64,000 bases of DNA from CBDDIP01 sp965229005 (GTDB lineage: Bacteria; Actinomycetota; Acidimicrobiia; Acidimicrobiales; Ilumatobacteraceae), in assembly GCA_965229005.1 (NCBI GenBank), contig CBDDIP010000001.1, positions 496,001-560,000 on the forward strand, in the 5' to 3' direction. A program made the translations under genes and the position numbers. How positions within the stretch are numbered: position 1 is the first letter of the stretch; each line of letters begins with the position of its first letter. This document shows positions 17,012 to 25,318 of this stretch, one piece after another. The notes beneath the pieces were generated by a model. The model saw only the letters and a list, made by a program, of their open reading frames with translations, made no database searches and had not been told where the DNA came from.

Positions 17012-17017
17012 GAGACT
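17012..17017 (+). promoter_or_regulatory. Putative -10 box of RNA-repair cassette
   Basis: GAGACT, 6 bases before ATG 17024. It is a GANNNT variant with the same spacing as the TANNNT boxes elsewhere in the window. Confidence 0.35.
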
Positions 17018-17023
17018 GCGGCG

Positions 17024-17815
17024 ATGGACGCGTTCGTCAACCCGCACAGCGACGAGGAGCACCGCCGCCTCGCCGAGGCTGGCGAGATCCTGCGCGTCCT
17101 CGTCGGGTCCGGCGTGCACGGGACGGCGATCGACGGGCAGGACGATCGCGACGAGATGGGGATCTGCATCGAGCCGCCGGCGTACGTGTGCGGTCTCGAG
17201 CGCTTCGATCAGTACATCTTCCGCACGCAGCCAGAGGGTCAGCGCAGTGGGCCGGGCGACGTGGATCTGACGATCTACAGCGCACGCAAGTGGATGCGGC
17301 TTGCGACGCACGGCAACCCGACGGTGCTCCTGCCGCTGTTCGTCGCCGACCGCAACGTCATCGTGCGCACCGAGCTCGGTGACGAGCTGCGCGCGTTGGC
17401 TCCGGCGATCATCTGCCGCGCCGCCGGCGAGCGGTTCATCGGGTACCTGCAGTCGCAGCGCGACCGCCTGCTCGGCGTTCGCGGCGGCAAGCACACCAAC
17501 CGCCCGGAGCTGATCGACCGCTACGGGTTCGACACGAAGTACGCGATGCACATGGTGCGGCTCGGCGTGCAGGGCGTCGAACTGATGGAGACCGGGCGGA
17601 TCACGCTGCCGATCCCAGAGCCATGGCGCACCTGGCTGCGCGATCTGCGCCGCGGTGGCCACAGCAAGCAGGAAGCGCTCGACGCCGCGGCCGACCTCGA
17701 GGCGCGTCTGCTCGCCCTGCGCGTCACGTCGCCGGTGCGCCCGGAGCCCGACCTGGCTGCGGTCAACGCCTGGCTCGTCAGCGCGCACCAGCGCGCCTGG
17801 GCGAGCGAAGGATGA
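17024..17815 (+). CDS. RlaP-like pol-beta superfamily nucleotidyltransferase
   Basis: A 263-aa predicted nucleotidyltransferase of the COG3541 (YcgL-type) group; members linked to RNA-repair genes have been called RlaP (RNA-ligase-associated pol beta). The fold's active-site motifs are visible: GSGVHG (residues 28-33), then DDRDEMG (40-46), giving the acidic metal-binding residues. The remainder is helical with TNRPEL and YDTKYAMH-like stretches typical of the group. It lies 10 bases before hen1 on the same strand. By context it may add or restore nucleotides at damaged RNA ends (inference; no activity is known). ATG 17024 is chosen over 16964 on promoter spacing and motif position. Confidence 0.8.
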   Translation: MDAFVNPHSDEEHRRLAEAGEILRVLVGSGVHGTAIDGQDDRDEMGICIEPPAYVCGLERFDQYIFRTQPEGQRSGPGDVDLTIYSARKWMRLATHGNPTVLLPLFVADRNVIVRTELGDELRALAPAIICRAAGERFIGYLQSQRDRLLGVRGGKHTNRPELIDRYGFDTKYAMHMVRLGVQGVELMETGRITLPIPEPWRTWLRDLRRGGHSKQEALDAAADLEARLLALRVTSPVRPEPDLAAVNAWLVSAHQRAWASEG

Positions 17816-17825
17816 GGGCGGGATC

Positions 17826-19232
17826 GTGCTGCTGACGATCACGTCGACCGCCACTCCGGCCACCGACCTCGGGTTCTTGCTGCACAAGAACCCGGACCGG
17901 GTGCACGAGAAGGAGCTGCCGTTCGGGATGGCACGCGTCTGCTACCCGGAGGCGACCGAGGATCGGTGCACCGCGGCGGCGATCGTCGACATCGATCCGG
18001 TGCGTCTGGTGCGCGACCACCATGGCCCGTCGGGCAACGCCTTCTCGCTGTCGCACTACGTCAACGACCGGCCCTACGCCGTGTCGTCGTTCATGTCGGT
18101 GGCGATCAACAAGCTCTTCGGTACGGCGATGACCGGCCGCAGCAAGGACCGCCCAGAGCTGGCCGAGGTGGCACTCCCGCTGAGCATCCACCTGCCGGTG
18201 CTGCCGTGCCGAGGCGGTGTCGCCGTTCTTCGCGCGCTGTTCGAGCCGCTCGGCTACACGGTCGATGCGCATCAGATCGAGCTCGACACGATGTTCCCGC
18301 AGTGGGGCGAGAGCCGGTACCTCGATGCCACGCTGACCGTGTCGGCGCGGGTCAAGGACGTGCTCGGGCACCTCTTCGTGCTGCTGCCGGTGCTCGACGA
18401 CGACAAGCACTACTGGGTCGGCGCCGACGAGATCGACAAGCTGCTGCGCCGCGGAGGTGAGTGGCTCGGCGCCCATCCGGAGCGCGAGATGATCACCCGT
18501 CGCTACCTGCGACACGATCGCCAACTGACTCGCCGTGCACTCGCGCGGCTCATCGAAGCGGACGGCTCCGTCGAGGATCCTGATGCGGCGCAGGAGACGA
18601 ACGACGCCGGCGAGGAAGCCCTCGAGCGGCCGGTGCGTCTCAACGATCAGCGGATGGAGGCGGTGGTCGCCGCGCTTCGTGATGCCGGGGCACAACGCGT
18701 TGCCGACCTCGGCTGCGGTCAGGGCACGTTGGTGCGCGCCCTGCTGCAGGAGGCGTGGATCGATCGCGTCGTCGGAGTGGACGTCTCGTGGCGTTCGCTG
18801 GAGACAGCGGCCCGGCGCTTGAAGCTGGACGACATGGCGCCGCGCCAGCGCGCGCGGGTGGATCTGTGGCAGGGCGCGCTGACGTACCGCGACAAGCGGC
18901 TGCGCGACTTCGACGCACTCGCCATCGTCGAGGTGATCGAGCACATCGACCCGCCGCGACTGGCCGCATTCGAGGACGCCGTGTTCGGTGAAGCGCTCAC
19001 GCGCACGGTCGTCGTCACGACCCCGAACGTGGAGTTCAACGTGCTGTTCGACGGCATGCCGCACGACCGTCTGCGCCACAACGATCACCGCTTCGAGTGG
19101 ACACGCGCCGAGTTCGCCGAGTGGTGCAACGGCGTTTCCGAGCGCCGCAAGCTGACCGTGACGATCACCGGCATCGGGCCCGTGGACGAGCGGCTCGGCA
19201 GCCCGACGCAGATGGCGGTGTTCACACGATGA
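17826..19232 (+). CDS. hen1: Hen1, 3'-terminal RNA ribose 2'-O-methyltransferase
   Basis: Bacterial Hen1, 468 aa. The N-terminal ligase-activating domain starts LLTITSTATPATDLGFLLHKNPDRVH, split here as LLTITSTATPATD and LGFLLHKNPDRVH, and is followed by the C-terminal SAM methyltransferase. SAM motif: VADLGCGQGT. The metal-dependent active site is visible as EVIEH (Glu369, Glu372, His373) plus a downstream His (His418/His421 in HNDHRFEW). Hen1 marks the repaired RNA 3' end with a 2'-O-methyl so it cannot be cut again at the same site, and its N-terminal domain stimulates Pnkp. It starts with GTG 17826 and overlaps pnkp by 4 bases. Confidence 0.93.
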   Translation: MLLTITSTATPATDLGFLLHKNPDRVHEKELPFGMARVCYPEATEDRCTAAAIVDIDPVRLVRDHHGPSGNAFSLSHYVNDRPYAVSSFMSVAINKLFGTAMTGRSKDRPELAEVALPLSIHLPVLPCRGGVAVLRALFEPLGYTVDAHQIELDTMFPQWGESRYLDATLTVSARVKDVLGHLFVLLPVLDDDKHYWVGADEIDKLLRRGGEWLGAHPEREMITRRYLRHDRQLTRRALARLIEADGSVEDPDAAQETNDAGEEALERPVRLNDQRMEAVVAALRDAGAQRVADLGCGQGTLVRALLQEAWIDRVVGVDVSWRSLETAARRLKLDDMAPRQRARVDLWQGALTYRDKRLRDFDALAIVEVIEHIDPPRLAAFEDAVFGEALTRTVVVTTPNVEFNVLFDGMPHDRLRHNDHRFEWTRAEFAEWCNGVSERRKLTVTITGIGPVDERLGSPTQMAVFTR

Positions 19233-21751
19233 GGATCAAGATCCCCGACCTGTGCGTGGTCGCGCTCGTCGGCGTGTCCGGCTCCGGCAAGTCGACGTTC
19301 GGCGCTCGTCACTTCCTGCCCACCGAGGTCGTGTCCTCGGACTTCTGTCGTGGACTCGTCAGCGACGACGAGAACGACCAGTCCGCCACCGAGGCAGCGT
19401 TCTCCCTGCTGCACACCATCGTCGGCAAGCGTCTGGAGGGCGGACGGCTGGCCGTCATCGACGCCACCAGCGTGCGCAGCGAGGATCGCCGGCCGATCAT
19501 CCAGCTGGCCAAGGAGCACCACGTGTTCGCCTACGCGATCGTGCTCGACGTGCCGCCGGAGGTGTGCCGTCAGCGCAACGAGACACGACCCGACCGCGAC
19601 TTCGGCGACCACGTCATCCGCAACCAGCGCAACGCGCTCATGCGGTCGATCAACAACCTGCACCGCGAGGGTTTCCGCAAGGTGTTCGTGCTGCGCGGGC
19701 TCGACGAGATCGACGCGGCGACCGTGGTGCGTGAGCCGATGTGGCCGGACAAGCGCGACCTCACCGGTCCGTTCGACATCATCGGCGACATCCACGGATG
19801 CCACACGGAGCTCGTCGATCTGCTGCGCGAGCTCGGTTGGGACGTCGATGCCGACGGCACGAACGCGACGAACCCGGACGGTCGCCAGGCCGTCTTCCTC
19901 GGCGACCTGGTCGACCGCGGCCCGACCACGCCGGCGGTGCTGCGGATGGTGATGAACATGGTTCGAGCGGGCATGGCGATGTGCATCCCCGGCAACCACG
20001 AGAACAAGCTCAAGCGGGCGCTCGACGGGCGCAACGTGACGATGAGCCACGGGCTGAAGGAGTCGATGGAGCAGTTGGCCGCCGAGACGCCGGAGTTCCG
20101 CGCCGAGGTGGGCAAGTTCATCGACGGACTGGTGAGCCACGCCATCCTCGACGGCGGTTCGCTCGTGGTCGCGCACGCCGGTCTGCCGGAGCAGATGCAC
20201 GGCCGCTCGTCCGGCGCGGTCCGTTCGTTCGCCCTGTACGGCGACACCACCGGTGAGACCGACGACTTCGGCCTGCCGGTCCGCTACCCGTGGGCCAACG
20301 ACTACCGCGGTCGGGCCGCGGTGGTCTACGGCCACACGCCCGTTCCGGAGGCGATGTGGATCAACGGGACGATCTGCATCGACACCGGTTGCGTGTTCGG
20401 TGGCAAGCTCACCGCGCTGCGTTGGCCGGAGCGCGAGCTCGTGTCCGTTCCGGCGCGCCAGATGTACTACGAGCCGAGCCGGCCACTCGCGCCGGCCGTC
20501 GCCGAGCGTCCGGCCGACGTGCTCGACCTCGACGACGTCACCGGCAAGCGGATCATCGAGGCGCGCCTCACCGGCACCGTGACCGTTCGCGAGGAGAACG
20601 CAGCTGCCGCACTCGAGGTGATGAGCCGATTCGCCATCGACCCGCACTGGCTGGTCTACCTGCCGCCGACGATGTCGCCGCCGGAGACCACGGCACGCGA
20701 CGGGTTGCTCGAGCACCCCGCCGAGGCGTTCGACGCCTATCGACGCGACGGCGTCGTCCACCTCGTGTGCGAGGAGAAGCACATGGGTTCGCGCGCTGTC
20801 GTCGTCGTGTGCCGCGACGATGCCGCTGCACTCCGCCGCTTCGGCGTCTCCGGCGCGGGAGCGATCCACACGCGTACCGGGCGGGCGTTCTTCTCGGATC
20901 CGTCGTTGACGGCGGCGCTGCTCGATCGCGTGCGCAGCTCGTTCGACGCGCTCGGGCTGTGGGAGGAGCTGGAGACCGATTGGGCGGTGCTCGACTGCGA
21001 ACTGCTGCCATGGTCGGCGAAGGCGGAGGCACTGCTGCGCGATCAGTACGCATCGGTCGGCGCTGCGGCCACCGCAACACTGGCGGCCGAGCACGAGGTG
21101 CTCGCCGCGGTCGCGGCGCGGATCGACGACGCAGCTCCGCTTGCTGCCGCCGCGGCAGATCGCCACGAGATGGCGGTGCGGTTCGTCGACGCGTACCGCC
21201 GGTACTGCTGGCCGACCACCGGGCTCGAGGGTCTGCGGCTGGCGCCGTTCCAGGTGCTGGCGACCGAGGGACGAGTGCGTGCCCTGGATCCGCATCCGTG
21301 GCACATGGCGCTCTCGGCGCGGCTTGCCGAGGACGCACCGACCACCTTCCGGGCGACACAGACCATCGCCGTCGAGCTCGGTGACGACGCATCCGAGGCG
21401 GCCGCGATCGCGTGGTGGGAGGACCTCACCGCAGCGGGCGGCGAGGGCATGGTGATCAAGCCGGCCGACGTCGTCGTGACGTGGAAGCGCAGCGTCGTCC
21501 AGCCGGGCATCAAGTGCCGCGGGGCGGAGTACCTGCGGATCATCTACGGGCCGGAGTACACCACGCCGCAGCAACTCGGCCGGCTGCGCCACCGCGGCCT
21601 CGGGCACAAGCGCAGCCTGGCGATCCGCGAGTTCTGCCTCGGCATCGAATCGCTCGAGCGATTCGTGCGCGACGAGCCGCTGCACCGCGTGCACGAGTGC
21701 GTGTTCGGGGTGCTGGCGCTGGAGTCCGAGCCCGTCGATCCCCGCCTCTGA
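19229..21751 (+). CDS. pnkp: Pnkp, polynucleotide kinase-phosphatase/RNA ligase
   Basis: Three-domain RNA end-healing and sealing enzyme, 840 aa. Kinase: P-loop GVSGSGKS (Lys21). Binuclear metallophosphatase: GDIHG (187-189 region), GDLVDRG, GNHE and YGHTP. Ligase: nucleotidyl Lys517 in EEKHMGSR, with GEGMVIKP and RGAEYLRIIYGPEY toward the C-terminus. It heals 5'-OH/2',3'-cyclic phosphate ends, such as those left by ribotoxins, and seals them together with Hen1. Translationally coupled to hen1 through ATGA. Full length for the family with all key residues present, so the cassette looks functional. Confidence 0.94.
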   Translation: MRIKIPDLCVVALVGVSGSGKSTFGARHFLPTEVVSSDFCRGLVSDDENDQSATEAAFSLLHTIVGKRLEGGRLAVIDATSVRSEDRRPIIQLAKEHHVFAYAIVLDVPPEVCRQRNETRPDRDFGDHVIRNQRNALMRSINNLHREGFRKVFVLRGLDEIDAATVVREPMWPDKRDLTGPFDIIGDIHGCHTELVDLLRELGWDVDADGTNATNPDGRQAVFLGDLVDRGPTTPAVLRMVMNMVRAGMAMCIPGNHENKLKRALDGRNVTMSHGLKESMEQLAAETPEFRAEVGKFIDGLVSHAILDGGSLVVAHAGLPEQMHGRSSGAVRSFALYGDTTGETDDFGLPVRYPWANDYRGRAAVVYGHTPVPEAMWINGTICIDTGCVFGGKLTALRWPERELVSVPARQMYYEPSRPLAPAVAERPADVLDLDDVTGKRIIEARLTGTVTVREENAAAALEVMSRFAIDPHWLVYLPPTMSPPETTARDGLLEHPAEAFDAYRRDGVVHLVCEEKHMGSRAVVVVCRDDAAALRRFGVSGAGAIHTRTGRAFFSDPSLTAALLDRVRSSFDALGLWEELETDWAVLDCELLPWSAKAEALLRDQYASVGAAATATLAAEHEVLAAVAARIDDAAPLAAAAADRHEMAVRFVDAYRRYCWPTTGLEGLRLAPFQVLATEGRVRALDPHPWHMALSARLAEDAPTTFRATQTIAVELGDDASEAAAIAWWEDLTAAGGEGMVIKPADVVVTWKRSVVQPGIKCRGAEYLRIIYGPEYTTPQQLGRLRHRGLGHKRSLAIREFCLGIESLERFVRDEPLHRVHECVFGVLALESEPVDPRL

Positions 21752-21755
21752 GCGC

Positions 21756-21761
21756 GATGCT
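21756..21761 (+). promoter_or_regulatory. Possible -10 box of crotonase gene
   Basis: GATGCT, 6 bases before ATG 21768, within the 16-base gap after pnkp. It may give separate leaderless expression of the crotonase. Confidence 0.3.
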
Positions 21762-21767
21762 CGCGCC

Positions 21768-22499
21768 ATGACCGAGCTGATCACCCGCACGGACCGCGAC
21801 CACGTCGTCACGTTGACGCTGCAGCGGCCGGAGACGTTGAACGCGCTGAGCCCTGCATTGTTCGTCGAGCTGCGTTCGCTGATCGACGCGCTGGCTGCTG
21901 AGGCCGAGACGGTGGCGGCTGTCGTGCTGCGCGGTGCGGGTCGTTCGTTCTCTGCAGGCAACGACCTCAAGGCGATCGCGGCCGGCGAGCGGGCACCGTC
22001 CGCGACGTTCCAGGCGGAGACGATCGATGCGATCGTTGCCCTGCCGCAGCCGACGATCGCCGTCGTGCAGGGCCACTGCTACACCGGCGCGCTGGAGCTG
22101 GCGTTGGCGTGCGACTTCATCATCGCTGCCGAGTCGGCCAAGTTCGCCGACACGCACGGCAAGTGGGGCATGACGCCCACGTGGGGGCTCAGCCAGCGTT
22201 TGCCGCGGCGCATCGGCACCGCCAAGGCGAAGGAGATCATGTTCACCGGTCGGGTGATCAGTGGCACTGAGGCGGCGACGATCGGGTTGGCCAACCGCTG
22301 CGTTCCGGATGACCAGCTCGACGCGGCGGTCGATGAGATCACCGCGGCGATCGCCGCCAACTCGTGGTTCACGAGCCGCACCGACAAGTTCCTCGTCGAT
22401 GCGGGCGAGCCGCTGTCGCTCGCTGATGGACTCGCCTTCGAGCGTGCGAACAGCCCGGGCGCCGGCCCGGAGACCATGGCCCGCCTCGGCTTGGGGTGA
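21768..22499 (+). CDS. Crotonase-fold protein (enoyl-CoA hydratase/isomerase family)
   Basis: A 243-aa crotonase-superfamily protein. The oxyanion-hole segment GRSFSAGNDLKAI and the second segment GHCYTGALELALACDF are present, the latter with the first catalytic Glu position. In the segment where hydratases carry the second catalytic Glu (PExxxG), this protein reads GKWGMTPTWGLSQRLPRRIG. The second Glu is absent, so simple hydratase chemistry is doubtful. It sits 16 bases after pnkp on the same strand, but a functional link to RNA repair seems unlikely. Convergent with the amidase gene. Confidence 0.85.
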   Translation: MTELITRTDRDHVVTLTLQRPETLNALSPALFVELRSLIDALAAEAETVAAVVLRGAGRSFSAGNDLKAIAAGERAPSATFQAETIDAIVALPQPTIAVVQGHCYTGALELALACDFIIAAESAKFADTHGKWGMTPTWGLSQRLPRRIGTAKAKEIMFTGRVISGTEAATIGLANRCVPDDQLDAAVDEITAAIAANSWFTSRTDKFLVDAGEPLSLADGLAFERANSPGAGPETMARLGLG

Positions 22500-22526
22500 T
22501 CAACTCGATCGTCGCCACGGACGTGA

Positions 22527-23891
22527 TCACGTCTCGGGCGCGCGCCGAGCTGGATGCGCGGCCTCGATCTGCGACGCGAGTCGAAGGAGGGTGACCTCGT
22601 CGTCGGGCCGGCCACACAGCTGGACCGCCAGCGGCAGCCCGGCATCGTCGAAGCCGACGGGCACCGACGCAACTGGCTGACCGATCGCGTTCCAGGGCGA
22701 TGCCCAGGCAACCTGCCTGGCCGAGCGGTTCAGCGAGCGAACCACGCCGCCGTCGGAGATCAGCGGCGGCGGGCCGGGCATCATCGGGGTCAGCACGACG
22801 TCGGCACGCTCGAAGATGCGGTTCATGGTCGCGGCAACGGCGGCCTCGCTGCGACGGGAGCGCTGCAGCAACCGGTTCGGGACTCGCCGGCCGACGGCCG
22901 CGAGCCTGCGAGTGCGACCTTCGAGTCGCTCCGGTCGCGGCATCGTCGTCACGTCGTGGGCGAGCCCGCTGAGGTAGCGCACGCTGACGTTGACCATCGC
23001 TGCGCCGTAGTCGACCTCCTGCTCGAACACGTCGTGACCGAGCGAACGCAGCAGATCGGCGGTGCGCTCGAGTGCCGCACGACGGTCGTCGGCGAGGCGG
23101 ACCATCGATCCTCGGGGCGGTTTGAACGACACGGCGATGCGTAGGCGGTGCGGAGCTGCTTGGAGCGCGGCGAGGTAGCCGCCATCCGGCGCGCCATCCG
23201 CCGTCGCGTCGAGGAAGAGCGCCGCGTCGCCGACGGAACGAGCCAGCGGGCCGTAAGCAGTCAGCCCGAACCAGGCGTCGTGGTGGTCGGGGCCAAGTGG
23301 GATGCGATCGCGTTGCGGCTTGATGCCGAACAGGCCGGTGCAGGCCGACGGGTAGCGGATCGAACCGCCGCCGTCGGATCCCAGCGCAACGCCACACGTG
23401 CCCGTCGCCGCCGCGACCGCCGATCCGCCGGACGATCCGCCGGGCGTGCGGGTGCGGTCCCACGGGTTGCGGGTGACGCCCCACGTCGTCGAGGAAGTCC
23501 ACGGCCACAGGGTCAGCTCGGGCACGTTGGTCTTGCCGATGATGATCGCCCCAGCGGCGCGCAGCCGGGCGACGACATCGGAGTCGACAGGCTTTGGATC
23601 GCCGTAGGCGTCCGTTCCCCAGGCGGTGATCTCACCGGCCACGTCGGCATCGTCCTTGATCGCCACCGGCACGCCAGTCAGCGGACCGCTCGCGGCGCTG
23701 CCATCGTCGATGGAGCGGGCAGCGTCGCGTGCTTGGTCGGCGAAGACGACTCGGTATGCGTTGAGATCGGGGTTGAGGGTGTCGATGCGAGCGAGCGTGG
23801 CGTCCACCACTTCCAAGGCAGACACCTGCCGTTCGCGGATCAGCCGGGCCTGTTCGACAGCGCCGGCGAAGGCGAGGTCGGTGCTGTCCAC
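22527..23891 (-). CDS. Amidase (amidase signature family)
   Basis: A 454-aa amidase-signature hydrolase. The Ser-cisSer-Lys triad is visible: Lys79 (VAIKDD), cis-Ser in GGSSGGS (151-157) and nucleophile Ser177 (DGGGSIRYPS). It hydrolyses amide bonds in small molecules by family; the substrate is not deducible, and no GatB/GatC neighbours suggest a role in tRNA amidation. The GTG start at 23891 has TACGAT 6 bases upstream. Divergent from the FAD oxidoreductase gene with 41 bases between start codons. Confidence 0.9.
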   Translation of the reverse strand: MDSTDLAFAGAVEQARLIRERQVSALEVVDATLARIDTLNPDLNAYRVVFADQARDAARSIDDGSAASGPLTGVPVAIKDDADVAGEITAWGTDAYGDPKPVDSDVVARLRAAGAIIIGKTNVPELTLWPWTSSTTWGVTRNPWDRTRTPGGSSGGSAVAAATGTCGVALGSDGGGSIRYPSACTGLFGIKPQRDRIPLGPDHHDAWFGLTAYGPLARSVGDAALFLDATADGAPDGGYLAALQAAPHRLRIAVSFKPPRGSMVRLADDRRAALERTADLLRSLGHDVFEQEVDYGAAMVNVSVRYLSGLAHDVTTMPRPERLEGRTRRLAAVGRRVPNRLLQRSRRSEAAVAATMNRIFERADVVLTPMMPGPPPLISDGGVVRSLNRSARQVAWASPWNAIGQPVASVPVGFDDAGLPLAVQLCGRPDDEVTLLRLASQIEAAHPARRAPET

Positions 23892-23897
23892 GGCGTG

Positions 23898-23903
23898 ATC
23901 GTA
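23898..23903 (-). promoter_or_regulatory. -10 box of amidase gene (leaderless)
   Basis: TACGAT on the minus strand, 6 bases before GTG 23891. Confidence 0.55.
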
Positions 23904-23919
23904 GGTGCCCTGGTCGGGT

Positions 23920-23925
23920 TACAGT
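23920..23925 (+). promoter_or_regulatory. -10 box of FAD oxidoreductase gene (leaderless)
   Basis: TACAGT followed by 7 bases and ATG 23933. Confidence 0.6.
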
Positions 23926-23932
23926 CCGGCCC

Positions 23933-25078
23933 ATGCGTGTACTCGTGCTCGGGGCGGGTTTTGGCGGCTTGGAACTGACGGCGAAGCTGTCCGAGGAGTT
24001 CGGCGACGACGTCGAGATCACCTTGATCGACAAGGGCTCCGGTTTCGTCTTCGGCTTCTCCAAGCTCGACGTGATGTTCGGGCGATCGACGGCGGACGCG
24101 GTGCACCACCCATACGCCGACATCGTCAAGCCGGGCGTGCGATTCGTGCAGACGACGATCCGCTCGATCGATCCGGTGGCGAAATCGGTCGAGACCGATG
24201 CCGGCAGCTTCGTGGGCGACGTGCTCGTCGTCGCGCTCGGCGCCGATCTCCACCCCGACGCCACACCGGGCCTCGTCGAGGGCGGCCACGAGTTCTACAC
24301 CGTCGCCGGCGCGTTCGCATTGCGTGACGTGCTGGCCGACTTCCAGGGTGGACGAGTGGTCGTCGGCGTCACATCGACGCCGTTCAAGTGCCCGCCGGCG
24401 CCCAGCGAGACGGCGTTGCTGGTGCACGACTTCCTCACCGAGCGCGGGCTGCGCGACCAATCATCGGTGGCGTTGGTGATGCCGATGGGCGTGCCGATCC
24501 CGCCCTCCCCCGCCGCGTCGAAGGCGTTGCTCACGGCGTTCGCGGAGCGCGGCATCGAGTGGCACCCCGACAAGCTGATCTCGTCGGTCGACGGCGCTCG
24601 CAAGGTGCTCGTGCTCAGTGATGGCGGTGAGATCGAGTTCGACCTCTTCCTCGGCGTGCCGGTGCACCGTGCTCCGTCGGTGGTGGTCGACGCCGGCCTC
24701 ACCGTGGACGGGTGGATCCCGGTCGACTCGTTGACGCTGGAGACCTCGTTCCCGGGCGTGTACGCGGTGGGCGACGTGACCAGTGTCGGCACGCCGAAGG
24801 CCGGCGTGTTCGCCGAAGGTCAGGCGACGGTCGTGGCCGACGCGATCGCCGCTGCCATCCGTGGCGACGCGCCGACCTCGCAGTACGACGGGCACGGAAC
24901 GTGCTACCTCGAGTTCGGGCACGACCAGATCGCGCTGGTCAACGTCACCTTCCTCAAGGGTCAGGCACCGTTCGGCGAGATGGAGGGTCCATCACACGAC
25001 CTCGCCGTCCACAAGGTGGACTTCGGCACCGGCCGGATCAAGCGCTGGTTCGGCCAGGACTGGCCGGCGAACGCCTGA
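23933..25078 (+). CDS. FAD-dependent oxidoreductase, sulfide:quinone reductase/FCSD-like
   Basis: A 381-aa two-dinucleotide-binding flavoprotein. The FAD motif GAGFGGLE is at residues 7-14, a Cys lies in the segment PFKCPPAPSE, and the C-terminal FAD-binding motif is VYAVGDVTSVGTPKAGVFAEGQA. The overall pattern and PFKCPPAP stretch match SQR-like and flavocytochrome c sulfide dehydrogenase-like proteins, but only one of the usual redox Cys is obvious. Quinone or sulfide as substrate is therefore not assured. The ATG has TACAGT 7 bases upstream. Its 3' end overlaps the small membrane gene on the other strand. Confidence 0.85.
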   Translation: MRVLVLGAGFGGLELTAKLSEEFGDDVEITLIDKGSGFVFGFSKLDVMFGRSTADAVHHPYADIVKPGVRFVQTTIRSIDPVAKSVETDAGSFVGDVLVVALGADLHPDATPGLVEGGHEFYTVAGAFALRDVLADFQGGRVVVGVTSTPFKCPPAPSETALLVHDFLTERGLRDQSSVALVMPMGVPIPPSPAASKALLTAFAERGIEWHPDKLISSVDGARKVLVLSDGGEIEFDLFLGVPVHRAPSVVVDAGLTVDGWIPVDSLTLETSFPGVYAVGDVTSVGTPKAGVFAEGQATVVADAIAAAIRGDAPTSQYDGHGTCYLEFGHDQIALVNVTFLKGQAPFGEMEGPSHDLAVHKVDFGTGRIKRWFGQDWPANA

Positions 25079-25283
25079 GCTTGCGCACCTGCAGCACCGC
25101 GATGACGGTGCCGACGCCGAAGATGGCGAGGAAGATGCCGCTGACGATCCGCTCGAAGATCACGTCGCGCGGCTTGGTCGCGTTCGGATCGATCATCAGC
25201 AGCAGCGCGACGCCGACGATGACGGCAGCCCTGGCCGTTGCTCGCCACGAGCTGGTCACTGCGTCACGAAAGCGGGTTAGCAC
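25038..25283 (-). CDS. Small two-TM membrane protein
   Basis: An 81-aa protein with two hydrophobic segments (TARAAVIVGVALLLMI and IVSGIFLAIFGVGTVIAVL), a basic N-terminus and a basic C-terminal tail (VRKLRRS). No family is recognised. A TAGGCT box lies 15 bases before the GTG start at 25283, consistent with its own promoter. It overlaps the 3' end of the FAD oxidoreductase gene by 41 bases in opposite orientation. It may be real, but confidence is limited by its size. Confidence 0.5.
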   Translation of the reverse strand: MLTRFRDAVTSSWRATARAAVIVGVALLLMIDPNATKPRDVIFERIVSGIFLAIFGVGTVIAVLQVRKLRRSPASPGRTSA

Positions 25284-25318
25284 GGTGTCGATCGCGTCAG
25301 CCTAGAAGGGACGTTCGT

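Noticed and set aside
22527..23891. Amidase as a GatA subunit of tRNA amidotransferase
   Set aside because: No gatB or gatC is near, and the protein lacks clear GatA-specific context; a stand-alone amidase fits better.
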